A stretch of DNA of 5,666 bases, from contig SKMT01000671.1 of assembly GCA_007120915.1 (NCBI GenBank), forward strand, positions 1 through 5,666. Reading direction: 5' to 3'. Under the pieces are notes generated by a model that saw nothing but the letters and a program-made list of their open reading frames with translations, was not told where the DNA came from and ran no database searches. Positions 5,473 to 5,666 of the stretch are shown piece by piece (the first letter of the stretch is position 1; each line of letters begins with the position of its first letter). The translations under genes and the position numbers were made by a program. Origin of the DNA: Myxococcales bacterium (GTDB lineage: Bacteria; Myxococcota_A; Bradymonadia; Bradymonadales; Bradymonadaceae).

Positions 5473-5666
5473 CGCACCCTCCGGGGCTCACCATCCGCTA
5501 CCGAGCACACCATAGCCGCACCACCACACCAGCCAAAGCCGATCTCGTTCTCGGGCTCGGTGTCGGGCTCGGGCTCGGGCTCGGGCTCGGTGTCGGGCTC
5601 GGTGTCGGGCTCGGGCTCGGGCTCGGTGTCGGGCTCGGTGTCGGGCTCGGGCTCGGGCTCGGGCTC
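5469..5666 (-). CDS. Possible C-terminal end of a Glu-Pro/Asp-Thr repeat protein (partial, doubtful)
   Basis: Read on the minus strand from the window edge, one frame is open for 65 codons. It translates the hexamers as Glu-Pro (GAGCCC) and Asp-Thr (GACACC), then Glu-Asn-Glu-Ile, then a short Gly/Cys/Ala-rich tail (GFGWCGGAAMVCSVADG) ending Glu-Pro-Arg-Arg-Val-Arg and TGA at 5469-5471. The stop overlaps the epimerase ATG as ATGA, the classic translational-coupling arrangement. Low-complexity EP/DT stretches are common in secreted and lipid-anchored proteins of deltaproteobacterial-type genomes. Against it: all frames of such a repeat tend to be open, no start is in view, codons within repeats show no synonymous variation, and the tail has no recognisable domain. 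It is given as an alternative to a purely non-coding array. Confidence 0.25.
   Translation of the reverse strand, partial: EPEPEPEPDTEPDTEPEPEPDTEPDTEPEPEPEPDTEPENEIGFGWCGGAAMVCSVADGEPRRVR
5477..5482 (-). promoter_or_regulatory. Ribosome binding site of the epimerase-like gene
   Basis: Read on the minus strand the sequence is GGAGGG, ending four bases before the ATG at 5472-5470. It is the only strong Shine-Dalgarno match before any start in this window, and it fixes the epimerase start. Confidence 0.75.
5509..5536 (-). promoter_or_regulatory. Candidate sigma-70-type promoter for the epimerase-like gene
   Basis: On the minus strand TTGGCT (5531-5536) and TATGGT (5509-5514) match four of six bases each of the -35 and -10 consensus, with a 16-base spacer. 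Transcription would start near 5502, giving a leader of about 30 bases that contains the GGAGGG site. The hexamer array lies immediately upstream of the -35 element. The match is modest, and in a GC-rich genome such elements arise by chance; if the repeat is the end of an upstream gene (see the partial minus-strand frame), this promoter may not be needed. Confidence 0.35.
5541..5666. repeat. Hexanucleotide tandem repeat array (GGGCTC / GGTGTC), cut by the window edge
   Basis: From 5553 to the last base the sequence is 19 perfect six-base units: 14 GGGCTC (A) and 5 GGTGTC (B), with no other variant. Two decayed units, GATCTC and GTTCTC, precede them (5541-5552). The order is A B A AAABAB AAABAB AAAA, so a 36-bp higher-order unit is present twice in perfect tandem (5571-5606 and 5607-5642) and a third copy begins at 5643. 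The array continues beyond the window, so its true size is unknown. It sits directly upstream of the epimerase-like gene, and it could be either promoter-proximal non-coding DNA or the repeat region of an upstream minus-strand gene. Confidence 0.95.

Noticed and set aside
1..5666. Insertion sequences, transposases, tRNA or rRNA genes.
   Set aside because: No transposase-like frame, terminal inverted repeats with target duplications, or RNA gene pattern was seen on either strand.

Overview
This is a GC-rich bacterial chromosomal window carrying an accessory mix of genes: phosphorus-compound transport, multi-receiver c-di-GMP signalling, an odd short-chain dehydrogenase, and two G-rich short tandem repeat arrays. 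The long receiver chain, the GC-rich coding style and the possible Glu-Pro/Asp-Thr repeat frame at the right edge would fit a Myxococcota or Bradymonadales-type ('deltaproteobacterial') genome. No taxonomic marker is present, so this placement is a low-confidence inference.

Layout, left to right. (1) 1-515, plus strand: the C-terminal part of a PhnD-type periplasmic binding protein for phosphonate, phosphite or phosphate. (2) 548-2260, plus strand: one 570-residue polypeptide that joins a PhnC-type ABC ATPase to a PhnE-type permease through a proline/cysteine/histidine-rich linker. With PhnD it forms a compact two-gene importer, and two copies of the fusion would supply all four core domains. 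(3) 2261-2393: a 133-bp spacer with nested inverted repeats. (4) 2394-4457, plus strand: a 687-residue diguanylate cyclase, read as REC - HPt-like - REC - REC - GGDEF. Its cyclase active site and RxxD inhibitory site are intact, but the receivers and the HPt-like module are degenerate to different degrees. (5) 4464-4631: a heptanucleotide tandem array (consensus GGNGCTK, 23 units plus one decayed unit) between two convergent genes. (6) 4636-5472, minus strand: an NAD(P)-binding epimerase/reductase-like protein with the catalytic Tyr replaced by Phe and a shortened C-terminal region. It has a good ribosome binding site and a plausible promoter. (7) 5541-5666: a hexanucleotide array (GGGCTC/GGTGTC) running off the window edge. 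On the minus strand it is open as Glu-Pro/Asp-Thr repeats up to a TGA that overlaps the epimerase ATG.

How the genes relate: the phn genes form one transport unit. The cyclase lies downstream in the same orientation, so a link between phosphorus uptake and c-di-GMP is possible, but the sequence does not show it. The epimerase is convergent to the cyclase and probably a separate transcription unit, flanked on both sides by G-rich arrays that contain canonical G-quadruplex patterns on the plus strand. I do not see a clear new defence or mobile system. The best leads are the PhnC-PhnE fusion, the unusual multi-module cyclase, and the pair of arrays around a catalytically altered dehydrogenase.
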